Assembly: GCA_022376925.1 (NCBI GenBank)
Contig: JAIOJX010000005.1
Coordinates: forward strand, 155,325,501 to 155,389,500
DNA: 64,000 nt
Direction: 5' to 3'
Source of the DNA: Tragulus kanchil
Taxonomy: Eukaryota; Chordata; Mammalia; Artiodactyla; Tragulidae
Both the position numbers and the translations under genes were made by a program. The notes under the pieces were generated by a model. It ran no database searches. It worked only from the letters and a program-made list of their open reading frames with translations, and had not been told where the DNA came from. Positions 12,838 to 23,284 of this stretch are shown in pieces (the first letter of the stretch is position 1; each line of letters starts with the position of its first letter).

Positions 12838-13026
12838 AGAGTGGTTCTCAGGCTTGAGCATACATCAGGATCACCCGGAGAGCTTGGCAAGATGAGGAGT
12901 GCAGGGATCGCTTCAGAATTTCTGATTCAGTAGGTCTGGGGTGGAACCCAAGAGAAGCTGCATTTCTTTTGAGTTCCCTGGTGAGGCTGATGCTGCAATT
13001 GAAGATCAGACTTTGAGAACCACTCT
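12838..13026 (+). mobile_element. MER5A nonautonomous hAT transposon (second of pair)
   Basis: The terminal inverted repeats GTGGTTCTCA (12841-12850) and TGAGAACCAC (13014-13023) are perfect complements. The body contains the diagnostic words 'catcaggatcaccc', 'tttctgattcagtaggtctgg' in parts, and 'gaggctgatgctgc'. The length of about 185 bp fits full-length MER5A. It lies only about ten bases from the preceding MER5A-like element. It is duplicated at about 13920-14108. Confidence 0.88.
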
Positions 13027-14366
13027 TCTCTGGATGGAGCAAAATGCTCAGGTCCCCAAGGAGGAAACAGTGTGGGAACTGGTGTGCCCTTCACCTGTGT
13101 AAATGGATTTTCTTGTCTGTGGGACTTGGGTGGGTCTCATCTTCTGTTTCCCAGAAGTTAAGTGAGTGAATTGGACGTGATGGACTGAATTCTTCCTTCC
13201 ACCTTTGCTCTTTCTGAATATTTGACTTTATCACATTAGCATATTCAAGATCATCAGAGTAATTATTTTTATAAAATCTGACCCCAAAAAACACTGGGTA
13301 AGAACTCCAGTACAGAATTATTCTAGTTAAGAACATTTCATCGTACAATACAGGAGCTAGTTTTGTTCTGTTTTTTTGAGGATCTGTATGAACAAAATTG
13401 GAAGGATCATGCAAATAAAAAATAGTTGTTGGGGTGATTAGAGTGTGAGTGTTTTTCTTCCTTTCGTTTTCTAAAAATCTTTTATTAGTATTGCCTTTTT
13501 AATGAAAGTTTTTTTTAAGCGAGAAAAACAGGAAAAATAGGTTTGAGGACTTTAGTGGCCTATGTTTTATATTTGAATTTATCTAATGTCTTTAGCTATA
13601 AATAGATCTTCTTTTACATGATGTAATGCTCCTCTGGGGTTTTACTATTTTCAAGTCCCCTGTGATTGTGTCTGCTCAGCTTCCTTGGTAATAAGTTCTA
13701 ATTTGCACAGGTGATGGGGAGCAGATGCAAGATAATGTTTTAATACAGAGAGTTTTGCTGTTCAAACGGTGGTTTGCAGAGTGTTGGTATCACCTGGAAA
13801 TGAGTTAAAAATGACAGTTCTTGAGCCCTGCCCCAGACCTACTAAATTTGAACTGACATTTTAACAAGACCCTCAGGTAATTTGTATGCACCTTCCGATT
13901 TGAGAACCGCTGTTCTAGAAGAGTGGTTCTCAGGCTTGAGCATACATCAGGATCACCCGGAGAGCTTGGCAAGATGAGGAGTGCAGGGATCGCTTCAGAA
14001 TTTCTGATTCAGTAGGTCTGGGGTGGAACCCAAGAGAAGCTGCATTTCTTTTGAGTTCCCTGGTGAGGCTGATGCTGCAATTGAAGATCAGACTTTGAGA
14101 ACCACTCTTCTCTGGATGGAGCAAAATGCTCAGGTCCCCAAGGAGGAAACAGTGTGGGAACTGGTGTGCCCTTCACCTGTGTAAATGGATTTTCTTGTCT
14201 GTGGGACTTGGGTGGGTCTCATCTTCTGTTTCCCAGAAGTTAAGTGAGTGAATTGGACGTGATGGACTGAATTCTTCCTTCCACCTTTGCTCTTTCTGAA
14301 TATTTGACTTTATCACATTAGCATATTCAAGTTCATCAGAGTAATTATTTTTATAAAACATCCTGA

Positions 14367-14565
14367 GGCTTTCCTGGTGGCTCAGATGGTAAAATACACT
14401 TGCAATTCAGGAGACCTGGGTTTGATCCTTGGGTTGGGAAGATCCCCTGGAGAAGGGAATGGCAACCCACTCCAGTATTCTTGTCTGGAGAATCCCATGG
14501 ACAGAGGAGCCTGGTGGGCTGCAGTCCATGGGGTCACACAGAATTGGACATGGATGAGTGACCAC
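14367..14565 (+). mobile_element. Bov-A/Bov-tA-type SINE
   Basis: The element starts with the ruminant SINE head 'ggctttcctggtggctcag'. It continues through 'tttgatccttgggttggga', 'ggcaacccactccagtatt' and 'cctggtgggctgcagtcca'. This family is restricted to ruminants and is mobilised by BovB. It is present once, just outside the end of duplication 3 copy B. Confidence 0.93.
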
Positions 14566-15379
14566 AGATGCAGGCATGCTATCTGTACAGAGAATGCTCT
14601 GTTAATTCTTCAGCCACCCTCCTGAATTGCTAGGTTGATTGCTCACATAGTCTTAGCATCATAGCATCTATAGGCCTCCATAATTCCACCTTGGGATCAG
14701 CCTTCAACAGCCACTTCTCCTCCCATATTTAATGGTTGTTATATTTATTGATTCATTCAACACATGTCCATCAATCACAGTCTAGGCTCCTGCCAATGGG
14801 TTAGGTGCTATGATGAAATCCAAAGAAGTGAGTTAAGCTCAAGAGATTCATGCGCAGCATATCTTTGAATATAAGTAATGGAAAACCCAACTCAAAGCTA
14901 AAGTCATCAAGAGTGATTTTGGTTCCCGTGCCTGAAAAGTTGGGCAGTAACGTGGACCACAGAAGCAGCCTGAGCAGGCTGTGGGCTCCATTTCTCATTG
15001 GCTCTCTCTGTCTTGTCCTCTCTGTGCTGGGCCTGTCTTCCTCTGCTGACTTTCTTCCTGGTCTCACCTCTGCATCCTGTGCTTTCTTGAAGAATGTGAG
15101 TGTCTGGAGGGCAAAGACCACGCCTCTGTTGTTCACTCTAGGATCAGCCTTTCCCAGAAGAGTGCCTGGCACACAGATGGGCTCTGTGATTACCTTTAAC
15201 TGAGTACTGTGTCCATGAGAGTCACTCTAAATGGGAAGGTCTGAATCACAATTTCCTCAGGAACTAGTCTTTGTGGCTCGGGTCATTGGCCAGCATTAAT
15301 GGTCCTTGTGTCACATACATGCACCCTGTGGGGCTAGAGATTGAATTACTTTCCCGAGACCCCCAGGAGGTCCTATGGC
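14566..15379. repeat. noncoding DNA with L2-like fragments
   Basis: An antisense L2-like end is visible at about 14735-14830 ('tttattgattcattcaacac'). A sense L2-like piece lies at about 15080-15205 ('ggagggcaaagaccacgcc', 'agtgcctggcacacagatgg'). The open frames at 14801-15203 read through these old repeats on both strands. No gene is supported. Confidence 0.5.
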
Positions 15380-17121
15380 ATTTGGAAACCTTTATGATGG
15401 GTCCCTGGAAGGCAACCACAAAGGTCTGCAGCAGGTAACCTCTTTGGTTTCAACATGTACTCTTGAATTCATGTACACTATCCAGAACAACCACCTGCAC
15501 ACCATGCACTCACTTCATGCCCAGAGCAAGGTATGAGTTTTCACCCCACAGCTTCTTCCAGCTCCTAGTCCTGCATCTTTCAATGCCCCCAGCCCCTTCA
15601 CCCAATCCAGATGAAGCTGCTGATATTTCAGGCCCTGATTTGTTAAATGAAAAGCCATCTATGTCTCAACACACCTATGGAGAGACAATATGAAAACTGC
15701 AAAAATAAATCAGGCCAGCAAAACCAGACTCCTTCCATTTGTAAAGCAGTACAACAGGAAAGCCGCATTGCACTCACTGGATTGTGGTCCTTCGCATCTT
15801 CTTGTGGCAGGGTGCCCATTCCTTGGTTAGCCAGTCATGGGTGGAAGGCTTCCCCTGGTCCATCGTTATCTGGTGAACACAGCAGAGAGCCTCTCTTCTA
15901 CTATGTTAATAGTTAAAACTCGGACGTTGCCTTAGGTTGGAGCAATCAAAGGCCGTTGTCAGCCAGACTTGTCAATGTAACTCTCTCTAAAGACCTTAGA
16001 TTTCCAGTCTGTTTACTTCCCAGTCAATACCATGTGCCAACAACAGCAGCCAGGAGATATTGCTGAGTAAGTCTTAAGTCTCAGAATGGTTTCCTAGCAA
16101 CAGACCTCCTTGCTCTGCTTATTCCCTAGCCCTTAATATCATAGCTTCTGCCTCCACACTCTACCTCCTGGGGGCCTCTTCTTTGGCCTAGGGACGCACC
16201 ACTGATCTGCCCTTTGCTCACTGCGTACACCTTATGTGCCTCCTCACAGCAGAAGAGACTGTCCTCCTTGCCAGGAAGGGAGTTTGTATCAAGAGATGTT
16301 TGTCTGTGGTCTAGTGATTCAGACTTCCTGTGGCTCTCAGTCTTGTGTTCCACTGTGATTCCTTCCCTTCCCTTTGCTCACACACCACAGCATCATTTCT
16401 CCATCTTGCCAGACTCCAGATGACTGTAATCTCAAGAAAATTTGGATTATACAGGTGGCAATGACAGCTTCTCATAGCAAAGCCCTGTTTTCTTTTTCTC
16501 CTCTGCCCTCAAGGGGCCCCCTTGAATCATAGGTTGTCTCTATACAGTGGTAGCCCACTTATTGAAGGCCACAAGAAGCAGTCAGTATATTCCAGAATCC
16601 TAACTTTTTCTCACCTGCCATAGCCTTCTTGGGCACACAGTGACCCAGGAGACTGGGGTGACACTTTAGCCACTCTCCTTGCTGTTACATACAAGTGCTG
16701 ACAATTTGCCTGATTGGGGGATGATAGGCCCTGTGCTTATTGGACATCAATGTGTCTATTTTTAAAAAGGGGCCCCTTTCTTCAAGTCATTCTCTCACCT
16801 TTTGCAAGAAAGGCATCTTAGGAAGTTACAGATCTATGTTGGCTGTGAAAGTTCGGTGAACATGTCCTGGGGTGGTGTAGGCACTGTCCATGGTGGCCCT
16901 CAATGGCAGCATCTTTGTTGTTTGCCAGCACATCTCTCTGGCATGGTGTAACACCCTGGCTGATGTTGTAGGGTCAGTTATGTCCATATTCCACTTTTGG
17001 TAAACAAAGTCTCAATCTACTAGATGAAACTGATGACAAGTAGACAAAAACCCATTTGATCTGACTTCTAAAAATGAACATTATTGGCTTCTGTATCAAG
17101 AAAGTGGTGTGGACTTCAGGC
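15380..17121. other. unresolved degenerate repeat-like DNA
   Basis: I cannot assign this 1.7 kb. It has no duplication, no microsatellite and no young ruminant repeat. Its base composition and many short frames interrupted by stops on the minus strand make a decayed retroelement possible, but no conserved reverse transcriptase or integrase motif was recognised. No host exon is supported. Confidence 0.4.
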
Positions 17122-19314
17122 TGGATTCACCAGAGCTTGGCTCCATTTCCTCAACTTCTGTGAGTTGGTTTTATCCTCAGGATGCTTTCCTTGGGGGTAG
17201 TGAGATGATTGTAGCAAGTGTGGACTTTGTGTCCACAGGTCGGGTCATCTGGAAGGAGACAGAACACATTTTCCCAACAGTCTGGGGGAGGATTTCTGAG
17301 TCCCACTCTGATTGGACCTGCTGGAGCCACATGATCCTCTTGTAACCAATCACCATGGCCTGTGCAGTTCAAAGTTTCAGTTGCTGCTGGGAGGGAGTGG
17401 AACCTACTTCACACAACCACATAGCTTCCCAGACTAAAATCGAGGGCTAAAAAAATAAATAAATAAAATCAAAGAGTTGGGGAAGATGGCTACATATGCT
17501 CCTGATGTGTCAAACACTAAGAATGCTGACGGCCATTATTTATTGTCCTGCTATGTCCATTAGATCAAAATAACTTATTCAGTAGGTACTATTTTTTTTA
17601 CCCCTAATTTTAATCCCAATGTAAAAGATGAGAAAACTGAAGCTCTTACCTAAGTCACATGACTGGTAAGTATTAGTACAAGATTTGACCCAAAGTCTGC
17701 CAGACTTCAGTGAAAATGATACTTTCTGGCTTCATCTAATCGAACCCTTCTATTGATCCATTCCTATCAGGAAACAGATGATGCATTCAAATGAGTTATC
17801 TGAAAAGAAACTGTTTACAACGGTATAAGCATGGCATTGGGAAGAAGCCATAGGGATAGTGCAGTGCCTTGAGAACGGGGATAAATAGCCACAATCCACA
17901 TTCCCTTCACTCTTCCATCTCTTGCTGGTCTACCCTACTGTCCTCCCCCAAGCAGAAACAGAATGTGATGGCCATTGACTTGGACACACAGGCTAGCCTC
18001 TTGGGCAGTGAGCAGGGTGGAGAAGGCTGGATTATGGATCCTAGAGGGGAGAAAAAGGATTCTCACCACAGGGGTACTAAGATACAATAAGCTAAATAAC
18101 GTACTAAATAGAAGAGGTCTTGTGGGCAGAAGAGTCACCATGATTTGGGGTCATTTATTGACATAAATCAAGATTAACTTTATTGCTATTTTACAACAGA
18201 ACACACTCTTAAATGTAATGGATTCACCAGAGCTTGGCTCCATTTCCTCAACTTCTGTGAGTTGGTTTTATCCTCAGGATGCTTTCCTTGGGGGTAGTGA
18301 GATGATTGTAGCAAGTGTGGACTTTGTGTCCACAGGTCGGGTCATCTGGAAGGAGACAGAACACATTTTCCCAACAGTCTGGGGGAGGATTTCTGAGTCC
18401 CACTCTGATTGGACCTGCTGGAGCCACATGATCCTCTTGTAACCAATCACCATGGCCTGTGCAGTTCAAAGTTTCAGTTGCTGCTGGGAGGGAGTGGAAC
18501 CTACTTCACACAACCACATAGCTTCCCAGACTAAAATCGAGGGCTAAAAAAATAAATAAATAAAATCAAAGAGTTGGGGAAGATGGCTACATATGCTCCT
18601 GATGTGTCAAACACTAAGAATGCTGACGGCCATTATTTATTGTCCTGCTATGTCCATTAGATCAAAATAACTTATTCAGTAGGTACTATTTTTTTTACCC
18701 CTAATTTTAATCCCAATGTAAAAGATGAGAAAACTGAAGCTCTTACCTAAGTCACATGACTGGTAAGTATTAGTACAAGATTTGACCCAAAGTCTGCCAG
18801 ACTTCAGTGAAAATGATACTTTCTGGCTTCATCTAATCGAACCCTTCTATTGATCCATTCCTATCAGGAAACAGATGATGCATTCAAATGAGTTATCTGA
18901 AAAGAAACTGTTTACAACGGTATAAGCATGGCATTGGGAAGAAGCCATAGGGATAGTGCAGTGCCTTGAGAACGGGGATAAATAGCCACAATCCACATTC
19001 CCTTCACTCTTCCATCTCTTGCTGGTCTACCCTACTGTCCTCCCCCAAGCAGAAACAGAATGTGATGGCCATTGACTTCGGACACACAGGCTAGCCTCTT
19101 GGGCAGTGAGCAGGGTGGAGAAGGCTGGATTATGGATCCTAGAGGGGAGAAAAAGGATTCTCACCACAGGGGTACTAAGATACAATAAGCTAAATAACGT
19201 ACTAAATAGAAGAGGTCTTGTGGGCAGAAGAGTCACCATGATTTGGGGTCATTTATTGACATAAATCAAGATTAACTTTATTGCTATTTTTACAACAGAA
19301 CCACACTCTTAAAT
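17122..19314. repeat. tandem duplication 4 (2 x ~1095 bp)
   Basis: Copy A is 17122-18214 and copy B is 18219-19314, at an offset of 1097. Four bases lie between them. Differences are single-base indels: an extra C near 19079, an extra T in a T run near 19290 and an extra C near 19301. The last ~280 bases occur a third time at the start of duplication 5 copy B (20102-20381). The content is noncoding and includes a minus-strand MIR. Confidence 0.92.
17530..17705 (-). repeat. MIR-like SINE, minus strand
   Basis: The antisense MIR order is visible: 'ggtactattttttttaccc' near 17584, 'gatgagaaaactgaagctc', then 'cctaagtcacatgactggtaa'. It is duplicated at about 18627-18802. Divergence is high, so the ends are approximate. 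Confidence 0.7.
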
Positions 19315-21166
19315 CAGTCAAATATAATAGGTGCAGTTTACTGAACATCTATTATACCTTCTCAAGTACTTTAAATAATGTTCTTTCGAATCTCAGGCAC
19401 TCTAAAAAGAAGCTACTGTGATGAGCCTAATTTGGCAAATAGGGAAACCAAGGCTCGGAGAGGTTACACAGGTGTCGTGGAAGGTAAGACCCAGGGTTGG
19501 GGAGGCGGACTACTTGAATTCAAATCCTAACTCTACCACGTACTCACTCTGTGACTTTGTGCCTCAGTTTCCACATCTGAAAATGGGATAACAGTTGTAC
19601 CTGCCACACAGGGTAGTGAACGTACATGCAAAGCACCTAGAACAGTGCATGGAACAGAGTAAATGCTCCATAAACACAGGTTTGTACTATTCACCAAGTG
19701 CCTCGAGTTACATGGTTTGGAAGCTGCAGGGCTGGTGGTTGAATTTTGATTCCAAAACCAGTAAATGACCCCTTATCATCTGGCTCATATCACAGAGTTG
19801 ACCCATCCAAGGAGGGCTGGTCATCTGGGGCTCCCCTGGGCACCCCATCAGCACAGCCAGGAGATAGTTTATGTGCATGGACCTGGCTACTCATTTATGT
19901 TCCTACTGATGTGGGGTCTAGTAGGCAGGGGGTTTACAGAGGCTGCAGGGAGACTCGGGGTCAGTCCCAGTGGGTCACTGGGGTTGATCACTCCAGCTTC
20001 TTTCCAGAAAGGAAGAGTTGCAATGCACAGGGTTTGGCAGGAACCCTTTGAACCATCTCCTAACTTAATTACCAGATCTAGATTTTCGGTGTGTTCCAGT
20101 CCTGTCCTCCCCAAGCAGAAACAGAATGTGATGGCCATTGACTTCGGACACACAGGCTAGCCTCTTGGGCAGTGAGCAGGGTGGAGAAGGCTGGATTATG
20201 GATCCTAGAGGGGAGAAAAAGGATTCTCACCACAGGGGTACTAAGATACAATAAGCTAAATAACGTACTAAATAGAAGAGGTCTTGTGGGCAGAAGAGTC
20301 ACCATGATTTGGGGTCATTTATTGACATAAATCAAGATTAACTTTATTGCTATTTTTACAACAGAACCACACTCTTAAATCAGTCAAATATAATAGGTGC
20401 AGTTTACTGAACATCTATTATACCTTCTCAAGTACTTTAAATAATGTTCTTTCGAATCTCAGGCACTCTAAAAAGAAGCTACTGTGATGAGCCTAATTTG
20501 GCAAATAGGGAAACCAAGGCTCGGAGAGGTTACACAGGTGTCGTGGAAGGTAAGACCCAGGGTTGGGGAGGCGGACTACTTGAATTCAAATCCTAACTCT
20601 ACCACGTACTCACTCTGTGACTTTGTGCCTCAGTTTCCACATCTGAAAATGGGATAACAGTTGTACCTGCCACACAGGGTAGTGAACGTACATGCAAAGC
20701 ACCTAGAACAGTGCATGGAACAGAGTAAATGCTCCATAAACACAGGTTTGTACTATTCACCAAGTGCCTCGAGTTACATGGTTTGGAAGCTGCAGGGCTG
20801 GTGGTTGAATTTTGATTCCAAAACCAGTAAATGACCCCTTATCATCTGGCTCATATCACAGAGTTGACCCATCCAAGGAGGGCTGGTCATCTGGGGCTCC
20901 CCTGGGCACCCCATCAGCACAGCCAGGAGATAGTTTATGTGCATGGACCTGGCTACTCATTTATGTTCCTACTGATGTGGGGTCTAGTAGGCAGGGGGTT
21001 TACAGAGGCTGCAGGGAGACTCGGGGTCAGTCCCAGTGGGTCACTGGGGTTGATCACTCCAGCTTCTTTCCAGAAAGGAAGAGTTGCAATGCACAGGGTT
21101 TGGCAGGAACCCTTTGAACCATCTCCTAACTTAATTACCAGATCTAGATTTTCGGTTGTGTTCCAG
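19035..21166. repeat. tandem duplication 5 (2 x ~1065 bp)
   Basis: Copy A is 19035-20099 and copy B is 20102-21166. The offset is 1067, then 1066 after a C-run deletion. Two bases separate them. Copy A shows one fewer T in a 'cggttgtg' word near its right end. The first ~280 bases belong also to duplication 4, and the last ~45 bases also to duplication 6. The three duplications are therefore chained. Confidence 0.92.
19322..19690. repeat. two MIR-like SINEs in opposite orientation
   Basis: A minus-strand MIR-like copy occupies about 19322-19482 ('gggaaaccaaggctcgg', 'gaggttacacaggtg'). A plus-strand copy follows at about 19490-19690 ('ctctgtgactttgtgcctc', 'gaaaatgggataacagttg', 'gcacctagaacagtgcatgg'). 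The pair is duplicated at about 20388-20756. Together they could fold as a long imperfect hairpin in RNA. Confidence 0.72.
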
Positions 21167-21595
21167 GATGTCTCCGTGCTCTCAGTCCTGGGCGGCTGTG
21201 CTCAACTCTCTTCACCTGTCCTCTCTCAGTCCCTTCCCTCGGGCAAGCTTAGATTCTCACAATCAGCCACTGGGACTCTGAGTCCCCACCCTGTCCCTCC
21301 CCAAGTTTAGGGCAGAAGCTGCTTGGCTACAGCCTGTTGACTGATGGCCTGCGTGGACATAGTCTCATTCCCTAGGTGGTTACTGCATGTTTTCCTGGAC
21401 AGGTGTGAGTCTAGGACCTGAAGGTACAACACTGAACAAGAAGCTAAGAAAGAAATAGTTGAAAATTGTCTCTGGCTTCACGGAGCTTCCATTTTCGAAT
21501 ATGTTTCTACTCAAGGCTATAGGAGGTCTGTAGCCCTGGGACTTGTGCTGAAGTTACCACTGTAGCTCAAGATGCCCAGGTCCCGAGCCTCACTG

Positions 21596-21775
21596 CCGCC
21601 CCCTGGCCCTCTGCTCCTCCCTGCACCCTTCCCCTTGCCCTTCTCTCCTCCCCTCCTCGTCCTCTCTTCCCCCTCCTCACTTACCTATCCTCCCTTCTCT
21701 CCCATCCCCTTCCTCCTCTCCTCCCCTTGGGGCCTCCAGCGTCTCCCTCTGTCCTCCCCCAACACCGCCCCGCTG
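21596..21775 (+). repeat. polypyrimidine tract (CCCTCC-rich)
   Basis: This is about 180 bases dominated by C and T, with repeated CTCC and CCCTTCC words. It is repeated at about 22676-22855 without visible change. The open frame through it is a Pro/Leu/Ser-rich artefact. Its complement is G/A-rich and could adopt triplex or quadruplex structures. Confidence 0.8.
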
Positions 21776-22126
21776 CCGGCGCTGCAGACAGTCACCCACT
21801 TAACATGCTCCAGGGGTGATCCCAGGGCCTGCGAGTGGGAGCTGGGGTAAGGCAAAACATTCAGTCAATTTGCTTTCCATGAAGGTGGCTCGTGCTCTGC
21901 CCCTTTTGACCCGGAGCACACTCTGGTAGCAGCCCTGCGAGCCTGGCTCTGCAACAGGAATGTCAGGGAGTGGCCTTACAGGGGCCACCACCCTCTGGTG
22001 TCCTGCACTGCCCCGTGACTCTACTTTCACCGCGCTCCCACGCTCCCAGGGCTCCATCATGCACTGCTCTCCAGAGTTAGGGGACTAGGTGCCTTGTTAT
22101 CTGGTTTGTTTTCCAAGAGAAGAAAA

Positions 22127-22204
22127 TAATAATACCATGTGTTGAGTACCCAGTGTGTACCTTGCTCTGTGCTAAGCATTTTGTATGGATCCCAAAATTC
22201 CATC
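22127..22204 (-). repeat. MIR-like SINE fragment (truncated by junction)
   Basis: It starts with 'aataataataccatgtgttg' and 'tgtgctaagcattttgt', which match an antisense MIR. In this copy the repeat is cut by the duplication junction at 22204. In the second copy (23207-23340) it continues into 'gctccctcgttacccctga'. The second copy therefore preserves the natural context. Confidence 0.65.
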
Positions 22205-23284
22205 TCTAACTTAATTACCAGATCTAGATTTTCGGTTGTGTTCCAGGATGTCTCCGTGCTCTCAGTCCTGGGCGGCTGTGCTCAACTCTCTTCACCTGTC
22301 CTCTCTCAGTCCCTTCCCTCGGGCAAGCTTAGATTCTCACAATCAGCCACTGGGACTCTGAGTCCCCACCCTGTCCCTCCCCAAGTTTAGGGCAGAAGCT
22401 GCTTGGCTACAGCCTGTTGACTGATGGCCTGCGTGGACATAGTCTCATTCCCTAGGTGGTTACTGCATGTTTTCCTGGACAGGTGTGAGTCTAGGACCTG
22501 AAGGTACAACACTGAACAAGAAGCTAAGAAAGAAATAGTTGAAAATTGTCTCTGGCTTCACGGAGCTTCCATTTTCGAATATGTTTCTACTCAAGGCTAT
22601 AGGAGGTCTGTAGCCCTGGGACTTGTGCTGAAGTTACCACTGTAGCTCAAGATGCCCAGGTCCCGAGCCTCACTGCCGCCCCCTGGCCCTCTGCTCCTCC
22701 CTGCACCCTTCCCCTTGCCCTTCTCTCCTCCCCTCCTCGTCCTCTCTTCCCCCTCCTCACTTACCTATCCTCCCTTCTCTCCCATCCCCTTCCTCCTCTC
22801 CTCCCCTTGGGGCCTCCAGCGTCTCCCTCTGTCCTCCCCCAACACCGCCCCGCTGCCGGCGCTGCAGACAGTCACCCACTTAACATGCTCCAGGGGTGAT
22901 CCCAGGGCCTGCGAGTGGGAGCTGGGGTAAGGCAAAACATTCAGTCAATTTGCTTTCCATGAAGGTGGCTCGTGCTCTGCCCCTTTTGACCCGGAGCACA
23001 CTCTGGTAGCAGCCCTGCGAGCCTGGCTCTGCAACAGGAATGTCAGGGAGTGGCCTTACAGGGGCCACCACCCTCTGGTGTCCTGCACTGCCCCGTGACT
23101 CTACTTTCACCGCGCTCCCACGCTCCCAGGGCTCCATCATGCACTGCTCTCCAGAGTTAGGGGACTAGGTGCCTTGTTATCTGGTTTGTTTTCCAAGAGA
23201 AGAAAATAATAATACCATGTGTTGAGTACCCAGTGTGTACCTTGCTCTGTGCTAAGCATTTTGTATGGATCCCAAAATTCCATC

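Larger units (their letters stand above)
12209..14358. repeat. tandem duplication 3 (2 x ~1067 bp)
   Basis: Copy A is 12209-13276 and copy B is 13293-14358, at an offset of 1084 falling to 1082 after a two-base indel near the start. Sixteen bases separate the copies. Copy B ends within nine bases of a Bov-A SINE, whereas copy A ends at the same word without the SINE. That is expected if an assembler broke the path at a high-copy repeat. It contains two MER5A-like elements. Confidence 0.92.
21119..23284. repeat. tandem duplication 6 (2 x ~1085 bp)
   Basis: Copy A is 21119-22204 and copy B is 22200-23284. The offset is 1081, then 1080 after a one-base indel in 'catctcctaac'. The copies overlap by the five bases CCATC, so the junction has no extra sequence. 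It contains an L2-like fragment (21360-21495), a polypyrimidine tract (21596-21775) and a MIR 3' end. Confidence 0.92.

Noticed and set aside
14367..14565. tRNA-like head of the SINE considered as a tRNA gene
   Set aside because: The sequence is a diverged SINE head without a complete cloverleaf or an acceptor end.
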